From Neolewinella agarilytica (GTDB taxonomy: Bacteria > Bacteroidota > Bacteroidia > Chitinophagales > Saprospiraceae): a DNA stretch of 64,000 nt. Numbering within the stretch: position 1 is the stretch's first letter; the number at the start of each line of letters is the position of its first letter. Both the position numbers and the translations under genes were made by a program. The notes beneath the pieces are model-generated. The model was given only the letters and a program-made list of their open reading frames with translations, had not been told where the DNA came from and did not search any database. The stretch spans positions 62,001 to 126,000 of the forward strand of contig NZ_FOFB01000003.1 of assembly GCF_900110645.1 (NCBI RefSeq), in the 5' to 3' direction. Shown piece after piece: positions 8,296 through 17,467 of this stretch.

Positions 8296-9909
8296 CTACT
8301 TCGCCAAGCTCAAATGCTTCACACTATAAAAAAAGATGGCCCCATAACCCAGCGCCAGCAAAGCATGAAAAATCACGAAAGTGGTATTCTGCAAATAAAA
8401 AGCCCCCCATACCGCAAAGCAGAAGTACAGACTCAGGACACCTTCCCCGATGGTGATAAGGTTCAACTTGCCGTTGAGGTATTTCTGAGACGTGAGCTTG
8501 TCTTTAATCGTATTGATGTTGAACTTGGGCGTGCGGACGAAAGGGCTCTTCTTACCCCGGTACCCCTGTAATACAGCAACGGTGTTGTGGAGAGAAAGCC
8601 CCATGCTCAAGGCCAGGAATAGTGGAAACAGCAGCAAAAATTTCAGCACAGACTTCAGGAAACTTTGCTCCTTATTGGCCACACTCTGCACGTTGGCGGT
8701 GTAGTAGATGCCGATAACAGACAACAGACCCGCCAGGAAAATGGCGAAGAAGTTTTTGCTAAAGCCAAACTCCACCAGTTCTCCGAAGAGGAATAATAAG
8801 GGTACACTGAAGACACCACAAAGGAAGACGAAGAGGAAAATCGTACTGCCCAGCAAGTGTGCCGTAGCGTGAATTTTGTGGCCCAGTTTAATGTCACTTT
8901 TCCAGACGGAGGGAAGCATCTTCTTGGCGGTCTCGGCACCGCCCTTCATCCAGCGGTGTTGCTGGCTTTTGAAGCTGTTCATCTCTACGGGGAGCTCGGC
9001 GGGGCTGCCGACGTTTTCCAGGAAGTGAATCTTGTATCCGGCGAGTTGAGAACGAATGCTGAGGTCGAGGTCTTCCGTCAAGGTGTCCGGCTGCCAGCCG
9101 CCACCGGCTTCGATGGTGGCCCGGCGCCAGACGCCGGCAGTGCCGTTGAATTGTAGCAGGTGACCGCCGTTCATCCGGCCTACCTGCTCCACGGTAAAAT
9201 GCACGTTGAGCTGCAGCGCCTGCAAGCGGGTGATGATGCTGTAATCCTGATTGATGTGCTCCCAGCGGGTTTGTACGACGCCCACTTCGGGGTCCGCAAA
9301 GTGAGGGATCGTCCGTTGCAAAAACTCGGGGTCAGGCACAAAGTCTGCGTCGAAAATAGCGACGAACTCTCCTTTCGCCACAGGCATGGCATCCCGCAGC
9401 GCACCGGCCTTAAAGCCCTGCCGTTTTTCCCGGATGATCTGGTCAATGTTGAACCCTTTGGCACGGTATTCATCGACTTTAGAAGCGACCAATTCAACGG
9501 TTTCGTCTGTACTGTCATCCAGAATATGGATCTCAAAACGGTCTTTTGGATAGTTGAATTTTGCCACGGCATCAATGAGGCGACCGATGACGTAATACTC
9601 GTTGTAAATCGGCAGTTGAACGGTAACGAAAGGGTAGTAGGGTACATCGGCAGGCTCAGCAGGGGGCGCGGCCGCGGGTGCAGAGGATGATTCTTTAAAA
9701 GCATTGTCTGGCCCACCCACCCCGGCTAAGGCCGGGGCTGCTGCCAGCTCCTCTTCCGGTTGGAGATTGTTAAACGATACGGGATGATCCGTCGGGTTAT
9801 TACTCTGTTTGTAATGGTACAACAAGTTGAACTGCAGTAAACAATATACTGTGATGTACAAAAGAGAAACCGTATAGACGGCCAGCACAAAAAGGGCGAG
9901 TCCGGTCAT
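8296..9909 (-). CDS. Processive family-2 glycosyltransferase (cellulose-synthase-like)
   Basis: 537 residues, inner membrane. One N-terminal membrane segment (residues 1-30), a cytoplasmic GT-A domain and about four C-terminal membrane segments. The D,D,D,QxxRW signature is complete: LDDSTDE near 140, FDADFVPD near 188, TEDLDLS near 280, QQHRWMKGG near 317. This set marks processive beta-glycosyltransferases that polymerise and export a polysaccharide. The linker at about residues 55-90 (APAAAPPAEPAD) contains a copy of the dispersed 18-bp repeat (9665-9682) and looks like a tolerated insertion. Starts 2 bp after the stop of another family-2 glycosyltransferase, so the two are co-transcribed. 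No PilZ domain is seen. The sugar is unknown. Confidence 0.9.
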   Translation of the reverse strand: MTGLALFVLAVYTVSLLYITVYCLLQFNLLYHYKQSNNPTDHPVSFNNLQPEEELAAAPALAGVGGPDNAFKESSSAPAAAPPAEPADVPYYPFVTVQLPIYNEYYVIGRLIDAVAKFNYPKDRFEIHILDDSTDETVELVASKVDEYRAKGFNIDQIIREKRQGFKAGALRDAMPVAKGEFVAIFDADFVPDPEFLQRTIPHFADPEVGVVQTRWEHINQDYSIITRLQALQLNVHFTVEQVGRMNGGHLLQFNGTAGVWRRATIEAGGGWQPDTLTEDLDLSIRSQLAGYKIHFLENVGSPAELPVEMNSFKSQQHRWMKGGAETAKKMLPSVWKSDIKLGHKIHATAHLLGSTIFLFVFLCGVFSVPLLFLFGELVEFGFSKNFFAIFLAGLLSVIGIYYTANVQSVANKEQSFLKSVLKFLLLFPLFLALSMGLSLHNTVAVLQGYRGKKSPFVRTPKFNINTIKDKLTSQKYLNGKLNLITIGEGVLSLYFCFAVWGAFYLQNTTFVIFHALLALGYGAIFFYSVKHLSLAK

Positions 9910-9911
9910 GG

Positions 9912-10616
9912 TCAGATCAGTTTAAAGATGGTCCAGAGGATCTTGTGCCCGGCCAGGAAGGTCCCCTTCACGGTGCCGGAAATTTTAGATACTCCAATTC
10001 GTTTTCGGTAACGGACGGGCACTTCCACGCAGTTCATACCCGCTTTGGCAGCACGAACCTGCATTTCTACCGTCCAGCCAAAGTCAGGGTCCTCCATGCC
10101 CAGCTCCCGCAGGGCGGGGTAGCGGATAGCGCGGAAGGGCCCGAGATCGGTAAACTCGATACCGTAGATTAATTTTATGAGTGAAGTCGCCAGCCAATTA
10201 CCAAATATTTGCTGAGGTTGCATGCTGCCAGGCTCCAGATCACCCGTTGCCCGGGAGCCAATCACCAGGTCTGCTCCGTTGTTCAGGATGGGAGCAACGA
10301 CTTCAGGCAACTGCTCGGGGTAGTCACTGTGGTCTCCGTCGATGAAGACCACAATGTCCGGCCATTCGGCCTCTGGTCGTAACGCAATGTGCGCCATCCC
10401 CCGCAGGCAGGCCGAGCCGTAGCCGGCCCGCTTCTCGTCCACTACCGTCGCGCCAGCGGCGCGGGCCACCGCAGCCGTGTCGTCCGAACTGTTGTTGTTA
10501 CACACGATGATGTCACGGATCAAGCCCGCCGGAAGCTCCTTCACCACCAGGGCAATGCTCTCCTCTTCGTTGTAGGCAGGAATGATGACATCAATGACGG
10601 GAGCCGTGGTGGGCAA
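9912..10616 (-). CDS. Family-2 glycosyltransferase, dolichyl-phosphate mannose synthase-like
   Basis: 234 residues with the DPM1-like GT-A fold. DVIIPAYNEEES at residues 8-19 and FIDGDHSDYPEQLPEV near 92 carry the nucleotide-sugar/metal Asp motif. VIGSRATGD near 120 and FGWTVEMQVRAAKAG near 175 are typical of this group. No membrane segments are evident, so the product probably charges a lipid carrier (polyprenyl phosphate) at the membrane. The first gene of a two-gene operon with the processive glycosyltransferase 2 bp downstream. Donor sugar cannot be assigned. Confidence 0.88.
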   Translation of the reverse strand: MPTTAPVIDVIIPAYNEEESIALVVKELPAGLIRDIIVCNNNSSDDTAAVARAAGATVVDEKRAGYGSACLRGMAHIALRPEAEWPDIVVFIDGDHSDYPEQLPEVVAPILNNGADLVIGSRATGDLEPGSMQPQQIFGNWLATSLIKLIYGIEFTDLGPFRAIRYPALRELGMEDPDFGWTVEMQVRAAKAGMNCVEVPVRYRKRIGVSKISGTVKGTFLAGHKILWTIFKLI

Positions 10617-10796
10617 AAGTAGGTTGGTTTGGTTTGGGCGGCAAAGATACGGCAGGGGGAGGGGAGTGGGGTGTCGGGATAAGGCAGAGCGTTAAATAGA
10701 TAGGAAGTGAAATAGTGCTAACGGAAAAGCACTTGGCGGGTTATCCAACTCTATTATTGATGCGCTGGCCTGTCCTTTTATTGCCAGTTTAGGTTA

Positions 10797-12117
10797 CAAT
10801 GGTCCGTTGCAAATTTAAGCCCTTCGTTTCCCATGATTCCTAATGCCTGGCCATAGTTTTCGGATTAATGGATGGTGTAGGTCGATTCGACACAGCGATA
10901 ATATTCTGATGGCTTGATACTCATTGCGGTACTGCGTCTTGATGTCGGCGATTGAAAATGGTTGTGATCGCTGAGTCTGCCCCTGTAAATGATGAGCCAC
11001 TTTTGCGAGCGAACCTACCGTAAGCGAAACGTTGAGATGAAAGTCAATTTTCTCCCAAGAGTAAGCCTGACAATGTTCCAATCCAAGTTCCTGTCTGGCG
11101 TCTCGGTAAAGGAACTCTTGCTGAAAGCGACACTGATAAATATGGAGTAGCTCACCCCCATCAAGCTGTACATCGGTAGCCACATAAATTCTATGGCCCA
11201 TAACTTTTCCGTTCTCGTCCAGGTCATGAATGATGACGATGCGAGCGGGACGTTTCCATGCTTTGATGTTTACCACAGCAGTATAGCCAATCCATGAGCC
11301 ATCTTCTGCTTGATAACAAGACGTGAAGACATCCGGCCTAAGCTGACGTGCATTCACTCGACCGTCGTATTTGCGCGGAGCACCACTTCGCTTTTCTTTG
11401 GGTCCGATATACAAATAGCGCAAATGAGCGTCTGTTCGTAATCTGCTCACCAACTCAAATCCACTGGCTACTAGCTGATCCACAAAAGGTTTTCTTGAAA
11501 AACAGGCATCTGCGGCTACATACTTGGATACTTCCATGAGTTTGTCCGCATTGATGGTAATGATGCATGCGTAGTAGTCCAGTAGCGATTCGTTGCTGTT
11601 CTTCTCGACTGTTTGTACTGCCAAAACATGCAAGGCCGTTTTATCCTCCAGATCAACTGCGGCGAGGCCACTAAACTCTAATCCACGTTTTGCCTCGCCA
11701 GCGCAGCCGCTCCAAAATCGACCAACGCCGTCCGTACATTTTCCGCTTTTGGGTAAAAAACTAGGATCAAAATTTAGGCTGCGATCATCACTCAGGTTAT
11801 CTTTTACCAGTTGAATATTGAGCTCCAACCAATTTACGGGTTTAGCAAAATTATTGCGATAAGTACTCTCGACGTAATCACCGTGCCGAGACATATTGAT
11901 GAAGTTGTGAGGGCCTTTTACGCATAGCCAAAGCACAAAGAGATGAAGTAGAAATTTTCGCTGCCAAGCGGTAAGTTCAACTTGATTTCGTAATATTGAG
12001 GTAGCGAGGGTTTCGATCTTCGTAGGGTGAGTCATAGGTCCTGTTTGTGTAGTTACTCACAAGGTAAGACTCACCTGATTTTAGCTTTTTATACGCTCAA
12101 TTCGCAACGGACCATTG
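10797..12117. mobile_element. Insertion sequence, about 1.32 kb, IS4-like
   Basis: Terminal inverted repeats of 19 bp with one mismatch: CAATGGTCCGTTGCAAATT at 10797-10815 and AATTCGCAACGGACCATTG at 12099-12117. They enclose a single transposase gene on the minus strand whose stop codon overlaps the left repeat. I could not find a clear target-site duplication. Outside the ends, AGGTTAC (left, overlapping the first IR base) and GTAACCT (right, 7 bp further out) are inverted copies of each other, which may be a coincidence or part of the target. Confidence 0.85.
10815..12035 (-). CDS. DDE transposase of the IS
   Basis: 406 residues, apparently intact. The catalytic core fits the IS4-like DDE transposase superfamily. 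First Asp in the stretch GLAAVDLEDKTALHVLAV (about 122), second in YVAADACFSRKPFVDQL (about 172), and a YREK-type Glu region FLYRDARQELGLEHCQAYS near residue 308, where the family has R..E..LG.EH. The N-terminal part (residues 1-110) is likely the DNA-binding domain. The gene almost fills the space between the 19-bp inverted repeats. Recent activity is plausible because frame and ends are intact. Family name inferred from motifs only. Confidence 0.85.
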   Translation of the reverse strand: MTHPTKIETLATSILRNQVELTAWQRKFLLHLFVLWLCVKGPHNFINMSRHGDYVESTYRNNFAKPVNWLELNIQLVKDNLSDDRSLNFDPSFLPKSGKCTDGVGRFWSGCAGEAKRGLEFSGLAAVDLEDKTALHVLAVQTVEKNSNESLLDYYACIITINADKLMEVSKYVAADACFSRKPFVDQLVASGFELVSRLRTDAHLRYLYIGPKEKRSGAPRKYDGRVNARQLRPDVFTSCYQAEDGSWIGYTAVVNIKAWKRPARIVIIHDLDENGKVMGHRIYVATDVQLDGGELLHIYQCRFQQEFLYRDARQELGLEHCQAYSWEKIDFHLNVSLTVGSLAKVAHHLQGQTQRSQPFSIADIKTQYRNEYQAIRILSLCRIDLHHPLIRKLWPGIRNHGKRRA

Positions 12118-12174
12118 ATTTTAGTAACCTCATTCAACTTGTCAATCTATAACCGGAATTGACCCATAACCCGT

Positions 12175-12465
12175 AAACCTATTTCAGGGAAGCTCATCAA
12201 GTTGATCCCAGAAACGAGTTTCAGGGGAACTTACCCAAATCATCCATTATCCCCAACCCCGCCACCAATCAAATAGCAATAGACGGCACAAGCATTGGAA
12301 CAACTATCCGAATCATGGACTTGCAGGGAAGGATATTGCTACAACGGAAGGCTGGCCATCAACGAGAGATACTTAAGCTCGGCAAATTAAAGCCCGGAGT
12401 ATACATCGTTAGTATGCACTCGCCTAATGGTACTTCTCAGACAGAACGTCTAATTATTCATTAAT
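12175..12465 (+). pseudogene. Remnant of a T9SS cargo gene (sorting domain only)
   Basis: An open stretch with no start codon begins after a TAA near 12172 and ends at a TAA. Its translation runs TYFREAHQVDP, then SSIIPNPATNQIAIDG, IRIMDLQGRILLQRKAG, LKLGKLKPGVYIVSMHS and TERLIIH. This is the type A C-terminal sorting domain pattern (PNPATN, then DLQGR, then L..G.Y). The rest of the protein is missing and the IS lies 57 bp upstream, so loss during or after IS insertion is plausible. I do not find the missing N-terminal part on the other side of the IS. Confidence 0.75.
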
Positions 12466-12522
12466 CCATCTTGCCGCGCCAACAAGTAAGGACTTTGTTG
12501 GCGCGGCTCATTTATAGAAACT

Positions 12523-14154
12523 ATGGGCTCCTCTTTCTCCACGAGACTACCATTTTATTTCTTTTCCATACTCGTTTTCTTCTGCATTAGTGACGTAGCG
12601 GCACAAATGCCCTGCACGTTTAATATTAGAACTAACTCCGAGCAAATTAATACGGTCTTTAATTCTGTGGTCTTATTTAATGATCAGTACCTCATTTCTG
12701 GAATCGTAAGAAGTAACGCTTATCCATTAAATCTGGGAAGTGAAATTTATTCCGTTGACTCTTTGGGTAATTATGAACTAAAGGCTACAGCTTTAGACAG
12801 CACAAGGTCAATAGAAGCTTGGGCAAGACAAAGCCTACTTAGTGAGGACGGTAATTTCTATTTCACTGGTTATAGTGTTGCTTCAGATCGAGAGTTATTA
12901 CTTGGCAAATACGATACGACATCTGACACCTTAAGAATACGCACTGTTCAACAGGGAATTCGAGAAGGAGGATGGATTAACGGCGTAGGAATTAAGGAAA
13001 TAAATAGCCAAACATTAGTCTACGGAAACTCAACAATAAGTGAAGAAAATAGGCTAAGTAATGGAATAGTATATGTAGTCGACTCAAACTTACATACAGT
13101 ACCTAGGGTCGCTATACAAAAACCGAGCCCCTCCCAAGTTGTTATACAAGATTTGTTGAGCAAAAAAAATAAGAACATATTAGTATTGTTTAGTGAAAGT
13201 GAGTCAGGTACACAATGCGAACCGTACATAAGGTTACACATACGAGAGTACGATCCTACGCTAAGCCTCTATGTGCGTGAATTTAGCTTTAATGACAGCT
13301 CATTGATTTCTGCTTCTAATACATCCTTACACGAAGCTCCCGACGGTTCTGTCTACCTTCATGCCCAACGGCTAACCTATTTAAATACCAACCCGAGGTG
13401 TAATGCGGCTAACTACAAAGATCCCCGGATTTTTAAATTCAACGACACCCTTGGCCTGGAGTGGGAAAGAGACTTCACCCGGCCCGATGATTTTGAATGG
13501 GAGAGCAGGATCGCGGACATTGCATCAACTCAGGACGGGAATTTCGTTACGGCTTACAGCCAGGCTATTCCTGCCGACAGCCCGGAGCTGACTTTTCAGA
13601 AGGTAGTGCAGATCATTAAATTCACGGATCAGGGAGAGCTACTATGGCGGCGGCTTTATTCTTCTTTTGGGGAGAGTGACACCATTAGTGTTGACAACAA
13701 AATTTACGATCTCAAGCCGACTCGGGACGGTGGGTTCATTATGGTTGGAGAGAGCCGGCGGGAAATCACCAACTTCGAGACAGATACCACCGATGCTTTC
13801 CGTCAGCGCGGCTGGATATTGAAAGTCGATTCAGAAGGACGACTGAACCCGTCCTGCCTCGATACAACGGTAAGTGCCGTTGGGTATCAACCAACTGAAT
13901 TGGTCGGTGGCATTCTATTTCCAAACCCGACACATGACTTACTCAACGTACAACCCAGGGGGAAATGGGGCCAACACCTCCGTTTTTCTATCATAGATCA
14001 GTTTGGCAGAGTGATTCGGAGTCATCGTGCCAGCATTCCCTTTACGGATGAAATAAACTACAGTATGGACGTGGGCAATTTACCGCCAGGGGCTTACCAT
14101 CTGATGATTGAGGACGGTCAACAAAGGTGGTCAGAGACTTTTGTGAAACGCTAA
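12523..14154 (+). CDS. Secreted protein with T9SS type A sorting domain
   Basis: 543 residues. Signal peptide at the N-terminus (LPFYFFSILVFFCISDVAA followed by Q). The central part has repeated beta-rich blocks with phrases such as SLLSEDGNFYFTGYSVA, SLHEAPDGSVYLHAQRL, IASTQDGNFVTAYSQA and LKPTRDGGFIMVGESRR, which look like beta-propeller blades. The last about 85 residues are a sorting domain (GGILFPNPTHDLLNVQP, IIDQFGRVIRS, LPPGAYHLMIED), so the product should be exported by T9SS and either released or anchored to the surface. The first half of the gene is clearly more AT-rich than the second, a possible sign of a mosaic gene. Function unknown. Confidence 0.85.
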   Translation: MGSSFSTRLPFYFFSILVFFCISDVAAQMPCTFNIRTNSEQINTVFNSVVLFNDQYLISGIVRSNAYPLNLGSEIYSVDSLGNYELKATALDSTRSIEAWARQSLLSEDGNFYFTGYSVASDRELLLGKYDTTSDTLRIRTVQQGIREGGWINGVGIKEINSQTLVYGNSTISEENRLSNGIVYVVDSNLHTVPRVAIQKPSPSQVVIQDLLSKKNKNILVLFSESESGTQCEPYIRLHIREYDPTLSLYVREFSFNDSSLISASNTSLHEAPDGSVYLHAQRLTYLNTNPRCNAANYKDPRIFKFNDTLGLEWERDFTRPDDFEWESRIADIASTQDGNFVTAYSQAIPADSPELTFQKVVQIIKFTDQGELLWRRLYSSFGESDTISVDNKIYDLKPTRDGGFIMVGESRREITNFETDTTDAFRQRGWILKVDSEGRLNPSCLDTTVSAVGYQPTELVGGILFPNPTHDLLNVQPRGKWGQHLRFSIIDQFGRVIRSHRASIPFTDEINYSMDVGNLPPGAYHLMIEDGQQRWSETFVKR

Positions 14155-14192
14155 ATCAAAAATAAACTCGGATAACCTAACGCTAAGCCCTC

Positions 14193-14927
14193 TTAAGACA
14201 TCCCCCCATCAACCCCAATCACCTGTCCGTTCACGTAGGAACTCAGGTCAGAGCCCAGGAAGGCACAGGCTTTAGCGATCTCTTCGGCGTCTCCCATGCG
14301 TTTGAGCGGGATTTGGCCGAGGTAGGCGGCTTTGAGGTCGTCAGAGAGCTCGTCGGTCATATCCGTGACGATGAAGCCGGGGGCGATGACGTTGCAACGG
14401 ATGTTGCGAGAGCCCATCTCTTTGGCCAGCGACTTGCTGAAGCCGATGATGCCCGCCTTGGAGGCGGCGTAGTTAGCCTGACCGGCCTGGCCGGTCACCC
14501 CGACGATGCTGGACATGTTGATGACGGAGCCGGCGCCGGATTTCATGAGCGGGCGCAGGGCGTGCTTCGTCAGGTTAAAGATGGATTTGAGGTTGTTGTC
14601 CATCACCTCGTCCCACTGGCTTTCGCTCATGCGGAGGAGGAGGGTGTCTCGCGTAATACCTGCGTTGTTGATGAGAATATCGAAGCCGCCAAAGTCAGCC
14701 GTGACGGCCTTAACGAGGTCTCCGGCCGCCTCAAAGCTGGCCGCATCACTCTGGTAAGCCTTTACGTTATCGCCTAATTCAGCTACTAGTGCCTCTGCCG
14801 GTCCGACGGAGCGTGCATAGGTGAAAGCAACGCGCGCGCCTTCGGCTGCGAAATAACGAACGATGGCTGCGCCGATACCGCGTGATCCGCCGGTGATGAG
14901 GGCTGTTTTGCCGGTAAGAAGTCCCAT
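14193..14927 (-). CDS. fabG: 3-oxoacyl-[acyl-carrier-protein] reductase
   Basis: 244 residues from the Met at 14927, which gives the standard FabG N-terminus (MGLLTGKTALITGG); an upstream in-frame Met at 14960 adds 11 unlikely residues. NADPH-dependent reduction of beta-ketoacyl-ACP in fatty-acid synthesis. Short-chain dehydrogenase signatures are complete: GGSRGIGAA cofactor loop, NNAGITRD, catalytic Ser in NMSSIVG, Tyr/Lys in YAASKAG, and the C-terminal SSYVNGQVIGVDGGMS. FabG and other SDRs can be hard to separate, but overall similarity to FabG is strong. Confidence 0.9.
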   Translation of the reverse strand: MGLLTGKTALITGGSRGIGAAIVRYFAAEGARVAFTYARSVGPAEALVAELGDNVKAYQSDAASFEAAGDLVKAVTADFGGFDILINNAGITRDTLLLRMSESQWDEVMDNNLKSIFNLTKHALRPLMKSGAGSVINMSSIVGVTGQAGQANYAASKAGIIGFSKSLAKEMGSRNIRCNVIAPGFIVTDMTDELSDDLKAAYLGQIPLKRMGDAEEIAKACAFLGSDLSSYVNGQVIGVDGGMS

Positions 14928-15249
14928 GGGTGTGTTTTTTTGTGGGGCAAATATAGTCAAGGAGTCAGGTAGTCAAGCAGTCCGAGCGTCAGGCAGTCCG
15001 AGCGTCAAATAGTAGCTGCCGCTGTTTTCTGGTACGCTGCTTCGCCGCTGGCGGAAATGGTCTGTTGGTCTTTTGGGCTGCAATCCCCTCACGGCAGCAC
15101 TACTTGACTGCTTGACTCTCTGACTTATCAACCCTCCTTCGCTCCAAAACTCAGCCCTGCACCTGCGTTCGCGCCACTAAACTTCACTCGCTCATCGAAC
15201 TAAACCCCTGCTGTAATCCTTAGTTAGTTTCCAACCAAACTCAACAGCT
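14928..15249. other. Non-coding gap with an inverted-repeat element and an 18-bp repeat copy
   Basis: Between divergent fabG and ybaB. An imperfect inverted repeat runs from about 14955 to 15125: GTCAGGTAGTCAAGCAGTC-like arms on the left match GACTGCTTGACTCTCTGAC on the right, with TAGTAGCTGCCGCTG facing CGGCAGCACTA inside. It resembles the palindromic family at 5884 and 55214. A copy of the dispersed 18-bp word lies at 15158-15175. No gene is apparent. Confidence 0.6.
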
Positions 15250-15561
15250 ATGTTCGGAGACATGATGAACCAGATGCAGGAGATGCAGGAACAGATGCAA
15301 AAGCAGCTGGCCGAGCAATCTTTCAGTGCCGAAGCCGGCGGTGGTGCCGTTACGGTTACCTGCAACGGTGCCCGCAGCATTACCAACGTAAAAATTGACC
15401 CGGAACAGATTGATCTGACGGACGCTGAGGGTCTGGAAGACCTCATCGTAGTGGCCACGAATCGGGCTTTGGAAGCCGCCGCTGCCTACGAAGCGGAGCA
15501 AGCGGGCTCCATGATGAATAATATGTTGCCCGGCGGACTGGGAGGCCTCTTTGGCGGCTAA
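15250..15561 (+). CDS. YbaB/EbfC nucleoid-associated protein
   Basis: 103 residues. A small DNA-binding protein of the YbaB/EbfC family. The N-terminus MFGDMMNQMQEMQEQMQKQL is a Met/Gln-rich helix that dimerises. The core GGGAVTVTCNGARSITNVKIDPEQID, split around residues 26-52, is the conserved beta sheet. The C-terminus is Gly/Met rich (PGGLGGLFGG). An antiporter gene begins 13 bp downstream, so the two are probably co-transcribed. The family usually sits beside recR or dnaX, which is not the case here. Confidence 0.9.
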   Translation: MFGDMMNQMQEMQEQMQKQLAEQSFSAEAGGGAVTVTCNGARSITNVKIDPEQIDLTDAEGLEDLIVVATNRALEAAAAYEAEQAGSMMNNMLPGGLGGLFGG

Positions 15562-15574
15562 GAAATAGCGGTGA

Positions 15575-17467
15575 ATGGAAGAACTAGCAGGAATAATCAT
15601 TCTTGGAATTTTTGCCCAATGGCTGGCCTGGCGCATTCGTGTACCCGCTATCCTGCCATTGATTGTGATCGGTCTGCTCGTCGGGCCGCTGTCTACGCTT
15701 TGGACCGAAGACGGATTAAAGCTCATCAGCCCGATTTTTGATGGTAAACCGGATGGTAAGGGACTCTTCCCCGGCCGCTCGCTTTTTTATTTCGTCAGCC
15801 TGGCCATCGGTATTGTTCTCTTTGAGGGAGGGCTGACGCTCAGGATCAAGGAAGTAAAAGAAACCCAGCGATCTATCCTTCGACTGATCTCGCTGGGGAG
15901 CCTGATTACCTTCATCGGGGCCGGTTTAGCGGCCCATTATATTATGGAGTTGAGCTGGAGTGTCAGCTTTCTTTTCGCCGGCTTGATTATTGTGACCGGA
16001 CCAACGGTGATTGCGCCCATCCTGCAAAATATCCCCTTGAATAAAAACGTCGCTACGGTGCTGAAGTGGGAGGGCATCCTGATTGACCCCATCGGGGCAC
16101 TGGTGGCCGTTCTTGTCTTTGAATTTATCAGCACGACGGACCACGGTATGAGCGTTACTTCTCATGCTTTTGGCACCTTTATTCAGGTAGTGATTTACGG
16201 CGGAACGCTCGGGTTTTTGGCCGGGCTGGCCCTGGTGCGCATCATTAAGCGGGAGCTGGTGCCGCACTATCTGCTCAATGTTTTTGTGCTGGCTTACGTA
16301 CTGCTTATTTTTGTGGCCAGTGATTTTCTGGCGCATGAGTCCGGGCTGCTGGCCGTAGTCGTGATGGGCCTGGTGTTGGCCAATAAAGATGTGCCACGGA
16401 TTAAAGAAATTCTTTCCTTCAAAGAAAGCCTGAGCGTACTGCTTATCTCCATACTCTTCATCCTGCTGGCCGCCAATATGGATATGGATGAGCTGCGCTT
16501 GCTGACCCAGGACTGGCGCCCGATCGCCCTGTTTGGATTTGTTGCTCTCGTTTTGCGGCCGCTCAGTGTGTTCATCAGTACCTACCAGGGGAACCTTTCC
16601 GTTGCCGAAAAATTATTCATCAGCTGGGTTGGGCCCCGCGGAATTGTGGCGGCAGGTATTGCTTCTCTCTTCGGACTTATCCTCCAGGAGAAAGGCGTTG
16701 CTGGAGCGGAATACATCACGCCCCTGGTCTTCATGATCGTGCTGGGCACGGTCTTGCTCAATGCCACTACGGCACGGATGGTAGCCCGGTTGTTGGGCGT
16801 TATTCAGGAAGCTTCCGGTGGCGTTGTTATTTTTGGGGCCAACGATTTTTCTATCGCCATTGCCAGTTATCTGAAGGAGCAGGGGCGCAATGTGCATCTG
16901 GTTGACAGCAACTACAACAACATCCGTAAGGCAAGGGATAAGGGGCTCGATGGTATCGTGACTAATATCTACAACAGCGAACTTGCCGAAGAGTACGAAC
17001 TGCTCGATGTAGGCTACATGCTGGCCTTTACCGGCAGTAGCGACGTAAATAATTACGCCCTTCGCCGCTACGCGAAAATATTTGGTGAAAGAGGCGCTTA
17101 CCGCCTCATCACGGCCGATGAGCTTAAGCAGAGAAGCGAGGCGGATGCAGAGTTCGTGTTCAGTTACTCGGATGATTTCCTCAACCTGAGTGAAGCCCAC
17201 CGCGAGTCAGCGGAGGTGCTGGAAATGGCCTTTAGCAGCAAAGACGAGCTTTTGGAGATCCTCAAGAACGTGAACGCGGAAGAGTATACCGTGCCGCTTT
17301 TCCTGAAGCACCCCGATGGAATGCTGCACGTAGTCCCCCGCGATCCCGAAGAAATGACCCTCGAAGAAGGAACTTATCATCTGGTTTACCTGGGGCTGGA
17401 ACTCCCCGCTCTGGCTGGCCGCGAAGAAAGTGGTGAGCTGCAGGATGCGCCTAACCAGCCGGCGTAA
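15575..17467 (+). CDS. Cation:proton antiporter (CPA1/NhaP type) with C-terminal nucleotide-binding domain
   Basis: 630 residues, inner membrane. The first about 400 residues form roughly 12 membrane segments. They include IGIVLFEGGLTLRIKE and LKWEGILIDPIGALVAVLVFE, where the adjacent IDP resembles the ion-binding Asp motif of CPA antiporters, and SWVGPRGIVAAGIASLFG. From about residue 415 a Rossmann-like RCK/TrkA-N domain follows (GGVVIFGANDFSIAIASYLKEQ, with a NVHLVDSNYNN strand), then a further domain that may be RCK_C. Probably exchanges Na+ or K+ for H+ and is regulated by a nucleotide or by pH. Ion specificity is not readable. Overlaps the convergent VOC gene by 17 bp. Confidence 0.9.
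   Translation: MEELAGIIILGIFAQWLAWRIRVPAILPLIVIGLLVGPLSTLWTEDGLKLISPIFDGKPDGKGLFPGRSLFYFVSLAIGIVLFEGGLTLRIKEVKETQRSILRLISLGSLITFIGAGLAAHYIMELSWSVSFLFAGLIIVTGPTVIAPILQNIPLNKNVATVLKWEGILIDPIGALVAVLVFEFISTTDHGMSVTSHAFGTFIQVVIYGGTLGFLAGLALVRIIKRELVPHYLLNVFVLAYVLLIFVASDFLAHESGLLAVVVMGLVLANKDVPRIKEILSFKESLSVLLISILFILLAANMDMDELRLLTQDWRPIALFGFVALVLRPLSVFISTYQGNLSVAEKLFISWVGPRGIVAAGIASLFGLILQEKGVAGAEYITPLVFMIVLGTVLLNATTARMVARLLGVIQEASGGVVIFGANDFSIAIASYLKEQGRNVHLVDSNYNNIRKARDKGLDGIVTNIYNSELAEEYELLDVGYMLAFTGSSDVNNYALRRYAKIFGERGAYRLITADELKQRSEADAEFVFSYSDDFLNLSEAHRESAEVLEMAFSSKDELLEILKNVNAEEYTVPLFLKHPDGMLHVVPRDPEEMTLEEGTYHLVYLGLELPALAGREESGELQDAPNQPA

Noticed and set aside
10780-12135. Target-site duplication of the IS
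   Set aside because: No direct repeat of 2-10 bp could be matched immediately outside the inverted repeats; only an inverted AGGTTAC/GTAACCT pair was seen.
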